Assembly (NCBI RefSeq): GCF_003096815.1
Contig: NZ_QENY01000010.1
Span: 41,305-105,304 of the forward strand
From: Hallella colorans
Lineage (GTDB): Bacteria; Bacteroidota; Bacteroidia; Bacteroidales; Bacteroidaceae
Direction of reading: 5' to 3'
DNA: 64,000 nt
A program made the translations under genes and the position numbers. Of this stretch, positions 18,901-27,825 are shown piece after piece (position 1 is the stretch's first letter; every line of letters starts with the position of its first letter). The notes beneath the pieces were generated by a model, which was not told the origin of the DNA, did not search any database, and saw only the letters and a program-made list of their open reading frames with translations.

Positions 18901-19984
18901 CCACCATGTGCCCAACAAACGGATAGCTAAGGCAATCGGTGCGATTGACGTCTGCCGAGTAGAAGGTGAACATGTCTGTACGTGGGTTGAAATAGTTCAC
19001 GCCACCAAAATAAGTGCCTACCCATATAGTGCCGTTCCTATCCTTGTACACCGGGAAGACCGATGAGTGGCTCAAACTGTATGGATTGTTAGTGTGGGCG
19101 TAAACCGTGAACAGGCCTGTATGGTAGTCGTATTTGTTAAGTCCCATGAATGTGCCTATCCAGATATTACCATCAGAATCTTCATTGATGCCACGCACCA
19201 TGTTACCGGCTATGCGCCCACTGGTAAACGTTTCAGACTGCGAGAAGTTGTAATAAGACTGCCAAGCGTCTTTGTCATGCGCCAAGAAGTTGACCATTCC
19301 ACCCGCGTTCCTCAAAAGGAAGCAACCGTTGTCGCGCGTGGACACCCATACATTGTGACGCGAATCCTCGAAAATCTCGTAGATTTCGCATTGGGGGATG
19401 ATCTCACGGAGCATCTTTCCGCCATCCTTTCGATAGAGTCCATTGGAGGTTCCTATCCACAAACGCTTGCGACCGTCCCTATATATATAGGTGATATGCC
19501 GGCCGGCCGGCACCTTGCAAATGGTTTTGGGAGAGCCTCCTGTAGTGCTCAAACAAAGCAAAGTATTGTGTCGCCCCACATACAACATATTATCAATGCT
19601 GTAAAGGCTGTAAACGCCGCCTTGAACGACAAATCGAAATTTCTGCAAGGCTAAGTCATAGCGTACCACCGAATGGTTGGAAATGAAATAAACATTGCCA
19701 GCCGTGTCGCCAACAATAGCGCTTACATCAGTGACAATGTTCGTTTTGCGCTGCTTATTGCGATCGTCATTGCTAATGAATGTCTTATAAGGAATGATGC
19801 TATAGCCATCAAAGATATTGACTCCCTCCTCTGTACCAAACCACATTCGGCCCAATTTGTCTTGGTAAATAGACAGAACAGATAGCTGAGACAGGCCGTC
19901 CTTGCTGTCTAAATGCTTGAATTGGATAGCAAAAAGAGACTGGCTGCAAAAAAGAATAATCAATAAAAGTAGTCTAAATCGCAT
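15917..19984 (-). CDS. Hybrid two-component system regulator (HTCS) of the PUL
   Basis: 1355-residue one-protein signalling system. In order it has a signal peptide (1-19), two periplasmic beta-propellers of repeated WFGTxxGLxxxD units (to about 650), a Y_Y_Y domain, a transmembrane helix near 785-805, a histidine kinase with SHEFRTPLTLL (His near 838) and ATP-binding N and G boxes, a receiver domain with the phospho-acceptor Asp in VVSDVMMPRMSG (near 1150), and a C-terminal AraC-type helix-turn-helix (about 1280-1355). Such proteins bind a specific glycan breakdown product in the periplasm and switch on the PUL. It is read in the same direction as the PUL but from its own promoter. Confidence 0.97.
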   Translation of the reverse strand: MRFRLLLLIILFCSQSLFAIQFKHLDSKDGLSQLSVLSIYQDKLGRMWFGTEEGVNIFDGYSIIPYKTFISNDDRNKQRKTNIVTDVSAIVGDTAGNVYFISNHSVVRYDLALQKFRFVVQGGVYSLYSIDNMLYVGRHNTLLCLSTTGGSPKTICKVPAGRHITYIYRDGRKRLWIGTSNGLYRKDGGKMLREIIPQCEIYEIFEDSRHNVWVSTRDNGCFLLRNAGGMVNFLAHDKDAWQSYYNFSQSETFTSGRIAGNMVRGINEDSDGNIWIGTFMGLNKYDYHTGLFTVYAHTNNPYSLSHSSVFPVYKDRNGTIWVGTYFGGVNYFNPRTDMFTFYSADVNRTDCLSYPFVGHMVEDKNGYLWICTEGGGLNRLDRKTGKITHYMKGRNGNDIVHNNLKNIVYDAKRNKLYIGTHTGGLTYYDITANRFHNIWNIHPDYRSRFGDQIFGMCLIGDMLVFTTPQGIWKANVETDRIEPLFPSGKNYGNSSFHIDHKGYIWIAADAGLYRIKLNNERDQRYYKAGTKGLSPYYVTDINEDSHRRIYVVTRGGGMAQYDSKADSFIVMNVQNCGIVSNFCYEVVPSGKYLLINSDRGISIFDPSTRLARNIEFSPDFPLTGMHRGCGMVTCRDGSVFVGGTNGLVSFRTEKIRDARNGCKLYVSRLFVKNKEVLPGDDTGVLSVAAYRTKRIDLKHSQNDLTIMFAKTDYVGTYHNTVYEYMMEGYEDRWVQTTSHRITYTQIVPGSYTLVIREKPRMGQRETPELRLRVVVHPPLYKTWWAYLVYMVLFLGGVYYVYRFKRAELLLRTSLEMEKKEKKNINELNKAKLRFFTSISHEFRTPLTLLITKLDAIIAETTSGTTLHKKVKALSQHANQLMELINELLDFRKMEQGFTRLEVAETDMVAFAQNVYQGFVAYAQTHNVTYRFSSTEPSILCWFDAKQMEKVLYNLLSNAFKYVNKQQGMVEVQVSAEQDSVILKVMDNGVGIQRKDMNKIFDRFYQIGESPDGVGHVMGTGIGLALVKEIVDLHHGLVHVESSPGYGSIFIVTLRKGREMFSDDEIVEANREAVPLKPYNEKVLTDQDETVDELIPLPPSENGGSYTVLLVEDNEDLLITLSELFGKTYRVLTARDGVEGLEMTRKEMPDLVVSDVMMPRMSGTDMCRRIKDDITVCHIPVVLLTAMGSTESTIEGFRCNADEYVPKPFDARLLIVRCNNLVRSRILLRKKFMEEDRGAAELLATTPLDREFLKRCDSYIEANMANSDFSVDMMAKAMMMGRSSFFNKFKELTGMTPNDYMQNYRLRASAIWLKDKPDLQISDIAYRLGFSSPRYFSYCFKTKYGMTPKEFRSKDA

Positions 19985-20368
19985 CTGTAGCTGTTCTGAT
20001 AATCAATACAACATTCAAGAAGTCGTTTGTTGTTTTTAATCGATAGATTTTTTATGTTCGCGCTTGTAAAAGTCATAACGCAAATCTTCTAACGAATAAA
20101 AGTATGCGACAAAGATACAACAAAAAAAGAGATACTACCAAGTTTATTTGCCACGATTTGATATTTAAAGACAAAAAAAATGGTGAACGGCATATCTTTC
20201 GCGATAGATGAAAAAAAATTACATCATCATTCAAAGAACAAAAAGAACAGGCGGGCACCATCATCTTACACACACAATATTGGCATGGCAGACGCGAGGC
20301 TACGCCATCAAATACATATATAATAAGGTATAGAAATAAAAAAGGCAAACAATGGTTCATACTTGCCT
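19985..20368. other. Intergenic region: HTCS promoter and menE 3' side
   Basis: 384 bases without a convincing gene. The minus strand contains one open frame of 99 codons, rich in Phe, Leu, Cys and Ser and without domain features. It runs across the HTCS promoter, so I treat it as chance. Confidence 0.55.
20110..20117 (-). promoter_or_regulatory. -7 box of the HTCS gene
   Basis: The minus strand reads TATCTTTG (TAnnTTTG), about 125 bases ahead of the HTCS start codon, giving a long 5' leader. Confidence 0.6.
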
Positions 20369-21349
20369 TCACAAGACCATCTGCTCGGCAATCTTTCGGG
20401 CAGGCTTGCCGTTATCCGTAAGCGGTATTCGGTCCACATGAACATATTTGCGAGGTACCCAATATTTGGGCAAAGTGGCCAAGCAAACGCCCATAACCTT
20501 GTCAATATCGGTGTCCTCGGTGAGCAACGCCACCTGCTCGCCAAATTTTTCAGATCGTGATTTTGTAATGAGAAAAGGGGCGGCGAGTATGCGTTGGAGT
20601 TTTTTTTCCACCTCTTCTATCTGGATTTTCACGCCGCCTGAGACTATAACATTGTCCCTCCGTCCCAAAATTCTGAAACCTTTGCCCTGCTTTATCTCCA
20701 CCCTGTCATTGGTCACGAGAGGCCCATCGTGCACCAGCGGGGCGTCGATGACAAGGCACCCATCAGCATTTTGACTAATTTGAACCGTGCGGAAAGGTTT
20801 ATACCACTCGCTTGCGGCTTTGCCATTAAGCCTGCGCAAGGCGATATGCGAAAGTGTTTCGGTCATGCCATAGGTGCTCCAAACATGGTGAGGAAAAGTC
20901 TTGAGCTGTTCCTCGAGACGGGCATCGATAGCGCCGCCACCAATAATGAGATGGTTAACGCCACGCAACCATCGGTTTTCCTCGGGCACTTGCAACGTAT
21001 TGTAAACCTGAAGTGGCACCATCGCTGCAAAAGTGACGCGTCCCGGACCACGAAAATCGGTTGGCAACTCAGCGTAAGGATGCCCGGATGGTCTGACCGT
21101 CACTAATCGCATGCCACGCTCCAAGCTCCTCACCACCATCATCTTGGCGCCTATATATTTAAGGTTCATACAGAGCAGGGCTGTATCCGCGGACGTTAAG
21201 CCCAAAAAGTCACATGTGATCCGAGCCGAGTTAAGCATGCGTCGCTTTTCCACGCGCATGGCCTTGGGCATGCCGGTGGAGCCGCTGGTCTGGACCATCA
21301 CGGTATCTCCACCATCATTCCAAGCGGTTAAGAATTCCTCAAGAACCAT
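20369..21349 (-). CDS. menE: O-succinylbenzoate-CoA ligase
   Basis: Acyl-adenylating enzyme that joins CoA to o-succinylbenzoate in menaquinone synthesis. The P-loop-like motif TSGSTGMPKAMRVEK is at about 21-35; STYGMTETLSHI is the adenine-binding motif, and LGRRDNVIVSGGVKI is the hinge region with the following catalytic domain. At 326 residues it is short for the superfamily because the N-terminal region is reduced, as is common for MenE in this phylum. Its start overlaps the end of menC by 22 bases, so the two are translationally linked. Confidence 0.92.
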   Translation of the reverse strand: MVLEEFLTAWNDGGDTVMVQTSGSTGMPKAMRVEKRRMLNSARITCDFLGLTSADTALLCMNLKYIGAKMMVVRSLERGMRLVTVRPSGHPYAELPTDFRGPGRVTFAAMVPLQVYNTLQVPEENRWLRGVNHLIIGGGAIDARLEEQLKTFPHHVWSTYGMTETLSHIALRRLNGKAASEWYKPFRTVQISQNADGCLVIDAPLVHDGPLVTNDRVEIKQGKGFRILGRRDNVIVSGGVKIQIEEVEKKLQRILAAPFLITKSRSEKFGEQVALLTEDTDIDKVMGVCLATLPKYWVPRKYVHVDRIPLTDNGKPARKIAEQMVL

Positions 21350-22359
21350 AGTTTGTCTCCCTCAATCCGCAATGGCGTCTTGGTATTATTGGTATAGAGC
21401 ATGCCCGTGCCCAACCCTTGGGGTAACAAGAGCTCCGAACCGTACACCTCCGCGCAGAACTGAGCCACGGCGTTGAGCCCCACGTTGCTCTCTAACGCAG
21501 ATGTTATCCACGAGCCAATGTTACGCTCCTTGGCCATCTTTATCCATTCGCGACAACCCGCCATACCCCCGTGCAAACTGGGTTTAAGCACGATGTAATC
21601 AGGGCTTATCGTATCAAGCAAGTTGGATTTCATGTTCAGTTGGTTCACACCAATGAGCTCTTCGTCCAAGGCTATGGGCACAGGCGACTTGCCACACAGC
21701 CAAGCCATCTCGCGCCACTGGTGCTGACGGATGGGCTGCTCAATGGAATGGATGTCATATTGGGCCAACTCCTCCAATCGATTGAGTGCGTTTTCTGGCG
21801 TGAACCCACCATTGGCATCCACCCTAAGCTCTATCGTTCCACTGTCATAGCGCGCCCGAATATGACGAATTAAAGCTATTTCTCTCTCCCAATCGATGGC
21901 GCCTATTTTGAGTTTGACACAACGAAAACCTGCTTCCAACTTCTCCTCAAGGCGCGCAAACATCTCATCAAACGTGCCCATCCATATCAATCCGTTGATA
22001 ATAATACCTTCTTCACCTCGCGCAAAAGGCGTGTCAAAAAAAGCAAGGGAGCCTCTTGCGTCAATCTGGGCAAAGGCTGTTTCAAGTCCGAAAAGAATGG
22101 ATGGATAACCACGAAGCATCTCATAAGGTATGCCGCCCGTCCGCTCGACAAACGCGCACACCCTATCGAGCGTCCGCTCGTAACGGTCCTGGGGCATGGC
22201 GTCACAACTAAGGTCTGGCAATACAGAACATTCGCCTATGCCGACAACACCATCTTGCTCTATGCGTACATAGTAAGAACGATGTGTTGTGTACACGCCT
22301 CGACTCGTTCCGGCGGGTTGTTTGAAACGCAATAGCCTGTCTATATATGATATTTTCAA
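21328..22359 (-). CDS. menC: o-Succinylbenzoate synthase
   Basis: Enolase-superfamily enzyme that dehydrates SHCHC to o-succinylbenzoate. It has the catalytic lysine pair in CVKLKIGAID, metal ligands in LRVDANGGF, SIEQPI and ALDEEL, and the second catalytic Lys in IVLKPSLHGG. I place the start at a TTG at 22359, giving MKISYIDRLLRF. An upstream in-frame ATG at 22425 would lie ahead of the -7 box TATCTTTG at 22414-22421 and so outside the transcript, and there is no ATG between them. menE follows with an overlap. Confidence 0.88.
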   Translation of the reverse strand: MKISYIDRLLRFKQPAGTSRGVYTTHRSYYVRIEQDGVVGIGECSVLPDLSCDAMPQDRYERTLDRVCAFVERTGGIPYEMLRGYPSILFGLETAFAQIDARGSLAFFDTPFARGEEGIIINGLIWMGTFDEMFARLEEKLEAGFRCVKLKIGAIDWEREIALIRHIRARYDSGTIELRVDANGGFTPENALNRLEELAQYDIHSIEQPIRQHQWREMAWLCGKSPVPIALDEELIGVNQLNMKSNLLDTISPDYIVLKPSLHGGMAGCREWIKMAKERNIGSWITSALESNVGLNAVAQFCAEVYGSELLLPQGLGTGMLYTNNTKTPLRIEGDKLWFLRNS

Positions 22360-22413
22360 CTTGCGAACGACTTTACTGTATATTGAAAGAATGGGCAACC
22401 AAATAGTTTCGCA

Positions 22414-22421
22414 CAAAGATA
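22414..22421 (-). promoter_or_regulatory. -7 box of menC-menE
   Basis: TATCTTTG on the minus strand. It decides the menC start, because the transcript must begin near 22408, downstream of the ATG at 22425. Confidence 0.65.
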
Positions 22422-22465
22422 GCAAAAAAAACGCACGCGGATAAACTTCTGTCCAATCTTTTTAT

Positions 22466-22473
22466 TAACTTTG
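22466..22473 (+). promoter_or_regulatory. -7 box of the menI-menF-menD-menB unit
   Basis: TAACTTTG, 28 bases ahead of the thioesterase ATG. It lies back to back with the menC promoter, 44 bases away, so the two men units share one short control region. Confidence 0.7.
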
Positions 22474-22501
22474 CAATAACAACCTCTAAACACAAACATC
22501 C

Positions 22502-22945
22502 ATGAATATAGAACATCAAAAGAAAGTCATCGCAAGTCAAGACGGACTCTCCAACACCCTTGCCATCGAGTTTATATCCACGCCCGAGCCTGACACTTGT
22601 ATGGCGCGAATGAAGGTTGACAAACTAAACCGTCAGCCATTCGGTTTTCTTTCTGGTGGCGCGACATTGGCCTTGGCCGAAAACTTGGCCGGAGTGGGTT
22701 CCATGTCGCTATGTCCAGACAAAATTTGTGTGGGCATTAACGTTAGTGGATCGCACGTCAGGGCTGTCATGGAAGGCGACACTGTCACAGCCTATGGCAA
22801 GCTACAACATCAAGGCGGCACATTTCACGAATGGCAAATCGACGTGAAAGACACCCTTGGCAATCTTGTCTCAACCGTGCATGTCACCAATTACGTGATG
22901 GCTACTATTAAAAAAGACAAGCCTGAGAGCGCCTCAAAGGATTAA
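22502..22945 (+). CDS. menI: Hotdog-fold thioesterase, probable DHNA-CoA hydrolase
   Basis: 147-residue hotdog protein of the PaaI/YdiI group. QPFGFLSGGATLALAENLAG is the long central helix with the usual G-x-x-x-x-x-x-E pattern, where the Glu is catalytic. VGINVSGSHVRAVMEGDTVTA is the following strand pair. Heading the men unit, it most likely releases 1,4-dihydroxy-2-naphthoate from its CoA ester, the product of MenB. Without the context only 'PaaI-like thioesterase' could be said. menF begins 15 bases later. Confidence 0.82.
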   Translation: MNIEHQKKVIASQDGLSNTLAIEFISTPEPDTCMARMKVDKLNRQPFGFLSGGATLALAENLAGVGSMSLCPDKICVGINVSGSHVRAVMEGDTVTAYGKLQHQGGTFHEWQIDVKDTLGNLVSTVHVTNYVMATIKKDKPESASKD

Positions 22946-22960
22946 AAGAAATCTTTACTC

Positions 22961-24010
22961 GTGGACAAAAAACTGTACAATTACGCATATTTTCGATTGC
23001 CCGAGCAAAACCATTTTACATTTATCGCACAGACTAAGGGCGAGCCTTCGCCACTTCAATCAATGCTCCAATTGGATGGAAAGAATGGCTTTGTCATGGC
23101 CCCGTTCGCCATCTCACCGCGCCACCCCATCTTGTTGATGAGGCCAGACATCGTCGAACAGCACGAAAACGTATTGTCACCATTTGTCCAAGAGCATCCA
23201 AACGAAACATGCCAACAAGACGCAGGCAAAGCCAATTACACACGCGACTTTGCCGTTTTTCATGCCGCGGTGGCTCAAGGACGCTTCAGCAAGCTGGTCT
23301 TGTCGCGTCAAGCCCGAACGGAGCACATCTCCACGATGACTCCGGAAATGTTGTTCCATCGTGCCTGCGCCATGTATCCACACCAAAACATCGCACTTGT
23401 ATCCATGCGCCAAGCCGGCACTTGGTTGATGGCTACACCCGAATTGTTGCTACGTGGCAAAGCCAACCAATGGCACACCATGGCCTTGGCCGGAACCATG
23501 AGGGCGCAACAACGACGACCGTCACAGCCCAACGCGATTTGGTCCGAGAAGAATTTGCAAGAGCAACGGTATGTAGCCTCTTACATAAAAGACATTCTTG
23601 AGCGATTCGCCGACAACGTTTCACATCACGGGCCTTATACCACCGTGGCAGCGCAGCTGTTGCATTTACGCACAGATTTCACCTTTTCGCTGCGCCAGCC
23701 CGAACACATTGGCCATTTGTTACAAGCTCTCCATCCCACGCCCGCCGTGTGTGGCATGCCCAAAGAAGACGCCAAGGCATTCATACTTGACAACGAACAT
23801 ATAGAAAGAAAATATTACAGCGGATTTTGCGGTCCGCTATTTCTGAAAGATTATACCCATCTTTTGGTTTCATTAAGGTGCATGGAGATATGTCACGACC
23901 ACCTTAACCTATATGCCGGAGGTGGCATTTTGCCAGACAGCGAGGTAGAAGCCGAGTGGGATGAAACACTGTTCAAACTGCAAACCATGCGACGTTTGCT
24001 TATCTGCTAA
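22961..24010 (+). CDS. menF: Isochorismate synthase
   Basis: Chorismate-binding enzyme that makes isochorismate, the entry step to menaquinone. The 349-residue chain begins at GTG. SKLVLSRQART, the C-terminal YSGFCGPLFL and LYAGGGILPDSEVEAEWDET are signature segments; the last carries the Mg-binding Glu. The N-terminal half is weakly conserved, as usual. It lies between the thioesterase gene (15 bases) and menD (8 bases). Confidence 0.92.
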   Translation: MDKKLYNYAYFRLPEQNHFTFIAQTKGEPSPLQSMLQLDGKNGFVMAPFAISPRHPILLMRPDIVEQHENVLSPFVQEHPNETCQQDAGKANYTRDFAVFHAAVAQGRFSKLVLSRQARTEHISTMTPEMLFHRACAMYPHQNIALVSMRQAGTWLMATPELLLRGKANQWHTMALAGTMRAQQRRPSQPNAIWSEKNLQEQRYVASYIKDILERFADNVSHHGPYTTVAAQLLHLRTDFTFSLRQPEHIGHLLQALHPTPAVCGMPKEDAKAFILDNEHIERKYYSGFCGPLFLKDYTHLLVSLRCMEICHDHLNLYAGGGILPDSEVEAEWDETLFKLQTMRRLLIC

Positions 24011-24018
24011 ACCATATC

Positions 24019-25692
24019 ATGATGTATTCAAGCAAAGAAAACGTTAACATTCTCACGGCATTGTTGCAACAATGGGGTGTCGTTCACGCTGTAGTATGCC
24101 CCGGAAGCAGAAACGCCCCTATCGTTCACAACCTCAAGGCATGCGGCTCCATCACATGTTATCCCGTTACTGATGAGCGTTCCGCAGGGTTCTTCGCCTT
24201 GGGCTTGAGCCAAGTGGCCGATGAGCCGGTAGTGGTTTGCGTCACCTCTGGATCGGCACTGCTCAATGTAGCGCCCGCGGCGGCCGAAGCCCTGTACCAG
24301 CGTCGCAAGCTCATCATCATCTCGGCCGACCGTCCCGCGTCGATGATAGGGCAGCTACAAGGCCAAACCATGCACCAGCCCACGACCTTGACCCACTTTG
24401 TGCGCAAGGCCGTCAACCTGCCCGAGCCACACGACGACACCGAGCATTGGTACTGCAACCGTCTTGTCAACGAGGCGCTCATCGAGCTTGAACGGGGCGA
24501 TGGCGGCCCGGTGCACATCAACGTGCCCATCTCCGAGCCCTTGTTCGATTTCTCCGCAAAACACCTTCCCACCGAGCGGGTCATGCATTTGCACGAGCCA
24601 CAATGCGACATTGGAGCGCTGGCGGAGGTTGTTAGCTGCTTCGCAAAAGCCAAACGGCCTATGATAGTCATAGGACAAAGCAAATACGAGGATTTTATTG
24701 GTGTCGACGACTCGTTTCGCACACTCGGCGATTACTGCGCGCTGATCGTGGAACAATTGGGTAACGCTATCGATCCAGAACCTTATTTCATTGACGAGAC
24801 ACTCATCAAGGCGGAGTGTGACGAAGAGAAATTCCTGCCCGACGTCATCGTGTTTATGGGCGGGAACATCGTGAGCAAACGGCTAAGACTGTTTTTGAGG
24901 AAAGCCAAAGACGCGCGGACATTCATCGTCAACAAAGACGGTGCGGCGCGAGACATATTCATGCACGCCACCGACATTGTCCAAGCCTCTACCACAGACA
25001 TGTTGGAGGCCTTGGCCACAACCATCAAGGGTGCCTCGACAACACCGTATAACAATCTATGGATGACATATATGCAAAGATGTTGTGACCGTTTGGACAG
25101 CTTTGACCCATGTTTCTCGCAGATGAGCGCAGTGCGCGATTTTTGTGCCATCACCAACTCGTTGGAATGTGAATGTCATTTTGCCAACAGCACATCGGTA
25201 CGCTTGGGTATGGCCTACTTGTTCAGATACATGTTCGTAAACCGCGGCATGAACGGCATAGAGGGCTCGCTATCCACCGCCGTAGGCTATGCGTGCGGCA
25301 TAGACTGCTTGGTGTTTTGCGTCATCGGAGACCTTAGTTTCTTCTACGATCAAAACGCATTGTGGAACAACAACCTCACCAGCAACCTGCGCATACTGTT
25401 GCTCAACAATGGCGAGGGCGCCATCTTTCGAGGGCTGCCAGGACTGGCGGACAGTCCGGCGAGCGAGCAAGAAATTTGCGGCGCGCACGTCACGTCGGCT
25501 GAGGGCATTTGCGAACAGAACAACGTGCGATATTTTTCCGCTCGCAACACACGAGAACTTCGAGACGGGTTGGAAGAGCTCATCGACGAAGACTGCCCCT
25601 TACCCGTGTTGCTCGAAGTCTTCACCAACGCCGAGACTGACGCGAAGGTGCTGTACGACTATCTCTATGCCGAGAAAAAACAAGCCAACTAA
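24019..25692 (+). CDS. menD: 2-Succinyl-5-enolpyruvyl-6-hydroxy-3-cyclohexene-1-carboxylate synthase
   Basis: Thiamine-diphosphate enzyme that joins isochorismate and 2-oxoglutarate. The N-terminal pyrimidine domain has VCPGSRNAPI and TDERSAGFFALGLSQ (with the catalytic Glu) and TSGSALLNVAPAAAEA. The C-terminal pyrophosphate domain has GIEGSLSTAVGYA, then VIGDLSFFYDQNALWNN, the GD...NN metal and cofactor motif. At 557 residues its length is normal. A second ATG follows the first directly, so the start may be one codon later. Confidence 0.96.
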   Translation: MMYSSKENVNILTALLQQWGVVHAVVCPGSRNAPIVHNLKACGSITCYPVTDERSAGFFALGLSQVADEPVVVCVTSGSALLNVAPAAAEALYQRRKLIIISADRPASMIGQLQGQTMHQPTTLTHFVRKAVNLPEPHDDTEHWYCNRLVNEALIELERGDGGPVHINVPISEPLFDFSAKHLPTERVMHLHEPQCDIGALAEVVSCFAKAKRPMIVIGQSKYEDFIGVDDSFRTLGDYCALIVEQLGNAIDPEPYFIDETLIKAECDEEKFLPDVIVFMGGNIVSKRLRLFLRKAKDARTFIVNKDGAARDIFMHATDIVQASTTDMLEALATTIKGASTTPYNNLWMTYMQRCCDRLDSFDPCFSQMSAVRDFCAITNSLECECHFANSTSVRLGMAYLFRYMFVNRGMNGIEGSLSTAVGYACGIDCLVFCVIGDLSFFYDQNALWNNNLTSNLRILLLNNGEGAIFRGLPGLADSPASEQEICGAHVTSAEGICEQNNVRYFSARNTRELRDGLEELIDEDCPLPVLLEVFTNAETDAKVLYDYLYAEKKQAN

Positions 25693-25750
25693 CAATGGGC
25701 GCACCTCACCGATGCGCGCCCGTAACGACATTTAAATATCACAAACGCTT

Positions 25751-26578
25751 ATGAATCATCGTGAATGGAAGAAAATAGAGGGCTTCGATTTTCAAGAAAT
25801 CCTCTTTGAAGAGTTTCATCAAATTGCCAAAATCACCATCAACAGGCCACGCTATCGCAACGCTTTTACGCCGCTTACGGTCATGGAGATGGGGCGCGCA
25901 CTGAACTATTGCCGCGAATGTTTGGACATACGCGTGGTGCTTTTGACCGGCGCCGGCGACAAAGCCTTTTGCTCGGGGGGCGACATGCACGTCAAGGGCA
26001 AGGGCGGATACGTGGGACAAGACGGCGTGCCGAGGCTCAACGTGCTGGACGTGCAGATGCAAATCAGGCGGCTGCCCAAACCCGTCATAGCCATGGTGAA
26101 CGGCTACGCTATCGGTGGCGGACACGTGCTGCACGTGATGTGCGACCTCACCGTGGCGTCCGACAATGCCATATTCGGACAGACGGGCCCCAAGGTAGGC
26201 AGCTTCGACGCTGGTTTTGGCGCCAGCTACCTGGCCCGCATCGTCGGCCAAAAGAAGGCGCGAGAAATATGGTTTCTCTGCCAACAATATTCGGCCACGG
26301 AGGCGGAGCGCATGGGACTGGTCAACAAGGTGGTTCCCATAGACCAGCTTGAAGACACCTGCGTGGAATGGGCGGAGATCATGATGGAGCGTTCGCCATT
26401 GGCTTTGCGCATGATGAAAGCTGGCTTCAACGCCGAACTTGACGGCCAAGCGGGCATACAAGAACTGGCAGGAGACGCCACCATGCTCTACTACACGCTC
26501 GACGAGGCCCACGAGGGCGGCCAAGCATTTCTCGAAAAACGAAAGCCAGACTTCGACAAATACCCAAAATTTCCATAA
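25751..26578 (+). CDS. menB: 1,4-Dihydroxy-2-naphthoyl-CoA synthase
   Basis: Crotonase-fold enzyme that closes the naphthoquinone ring. [28 protein letters not shown] (oxyanion hole and the flexible loop) and [22 protein letters not shown] are standard MenB segments. [18 protein letters not shown] contains the catalytic Asp region. The C-terminal [13 protein letters not shown] closes the active site of the neighbouring subunit in the hexamer. It starts 58 bases after menD and is the last gene of this unit; menA and menH are not in the window. Confidence 0.96.
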   Translation: MNHREWKKIEGFDFQEILFEEFHQIAKITINRPRYRNAFTPLTVMEMGRALNYCRECLDIRVVLLTGAGDKAFCSGGDMHVKGKGGYVGQDGVPRLNVLDVQMQIRRLPKPVIAMVNGYAIGGGHVLHVMCDLTVASDNAIFGQTGPKVGSFDAGFGASYLARIVGQKKAREIWFLCQQYSATEAERMGLVNKVVPIDQLEDTCVEWAEIMMERSPLALRMMKAGFNAELDGQAGIQELAGDATMLYYTLDEAHEGGQAFLEKRKPDFDKYPKFP

Positions 26579-27229
26579 CATGGCATGTGCGTGGCTGTCC
26601 GATTGGACGGTCACGCTCATTTTTCCCACCAAAATCTATCCGCAAAAACTCCATCCTTTCGTAATCACGCAACCACAATGCCACGTTGGCATCGATACGC
26701 TTCGCTCATTCACCGTCATGCTCATGATATTTGTAAAAAACAATACTGGCGACCAAATATTCTCCATACCATAACACGCCGAGTGGAGCAGGATGAGCTA
26801 ACGCGCCCCCATGTTTCTGTCTTTCTTGTTCATCATGGGCATGCCCGCCTGCCTTAGCCTCTGAAAAAATGTCTTCAAATGGTGGCCTAAATAGTGTACA
26901 AAACGGCAAAAACATACGCTATTGCTATTGCTCATCGGTTTTGGGCATCACAAACACCATTTTACGACCTTATCCACGCCATGATCACCGATGGCTATTG
27001 GGCCAGCATGGCCTATGCCGCCCTGTTTGTGTCGCCGCGCGCGCCGATGGGCAACACACTGTGGAGACAACGCCTATACATCAAGTTGTGACGCTCGCCC
27101 ATACACGGAAGACGTGTCTGACGTAAATATTTTATCACTAAAACGAGCGTCTCTAAACAACCTCTTTTAGCCAAGCGAAAACCGGATTTGACACCATTTC
27201 TAACGCCTCCGGCTCAAAACATGGCCACG
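26579..27229. other. Gap between menB and repeat copy 3
   Basis: About 650 bases with several short overlapping open frames (up to 90 codons on the plus strand and 69 on the minus) that show no domain, signal or start context. I see no RNA gene. It could be decayed coding sequence, but nothing in it is recognisable. Confidence 0.5.
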
Positions 27230-27525
27230 GCATCGAGCGTTTAGTGCTCAAAGGCATTGCGTTTAAGACCGAAACGTAAGCCGTTCAAGCATGAAACGCA
27301 AGACCATTAAAGCCTAATCACGACACGATTAGAACCGAATCGCAAGCTGGCTAAAGGGCAAATCCACTAAATTTTCGACCGAAAGACACTAACAGTCTGA
27401 TTTTTAGCAAATTGCGAAACAGCTCCATTTTTGACGAATTTGCGGCCAAGGCGTCCGCCATTCGCAAATACGCAAAGCACAGAGAGGCTTTTGTCAGAAT
27501 TTTTCAACATGTTTTCCTCACTCCG
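27230..27525 (+). repeat. Composite intergenic repeat, copy 3
   Basis: The left module (27230-27355) contains gcgtttaagaccgaaacg, cattaaagcctaatcacgac and gattagaaccgaatcgc. The right module starts CCATTTTTGACGAATTTGCG (27425-27444), returns as CGCAAATACGCAAAG (27463-27477) and ends with GAGGCTTTTGTCAGAATTTTTCAA. About 20 bases beyond, GTTTTCCTCACTCC matches the flank of copy 4. No gene is visible from here to the lysS promoter. Confidence 0.72.
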
Positions 27526-27783
27526 ACGATATGCCACACACACGACAGCAAGCTCACAACGCAAACAAGTGGCAAACGGAGCGGCGTATGCAATAAATGT
27601 TGCGACGCAAACCCGCCACGTATAGTCGCGCCCATTTTTAGGGGCCGTCATCTCATAGCGTGGCACGCCAACCACCACCTTTGGCATTGACACAAACCAA
27701 TATTATGCAAAAAGTGGCACGCGCATTGCATGCCGGGAACATTATTATTTAATTAAACCATCCTCTTTCTAAATACTTTTTAT

Positions 27784-27791
27784 TAACTTTG
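27784..27791 (+). promoter_or_regulatory. -7 box of lysS
   Basis: TAACTTTG, 35 bases ahead of the lysS ATG. Confidence 0.7.
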
Positions 27792-27825
27792 CACGTTAGA
27801 AAGAATATATTGGAATAGTATAAAT

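Noticed and set aside
20073..20372. 99-codon frame on the minus strand next to menE
   Set aside because: It crosses the HTCS promoter, has no domain or start context and an odd composition.
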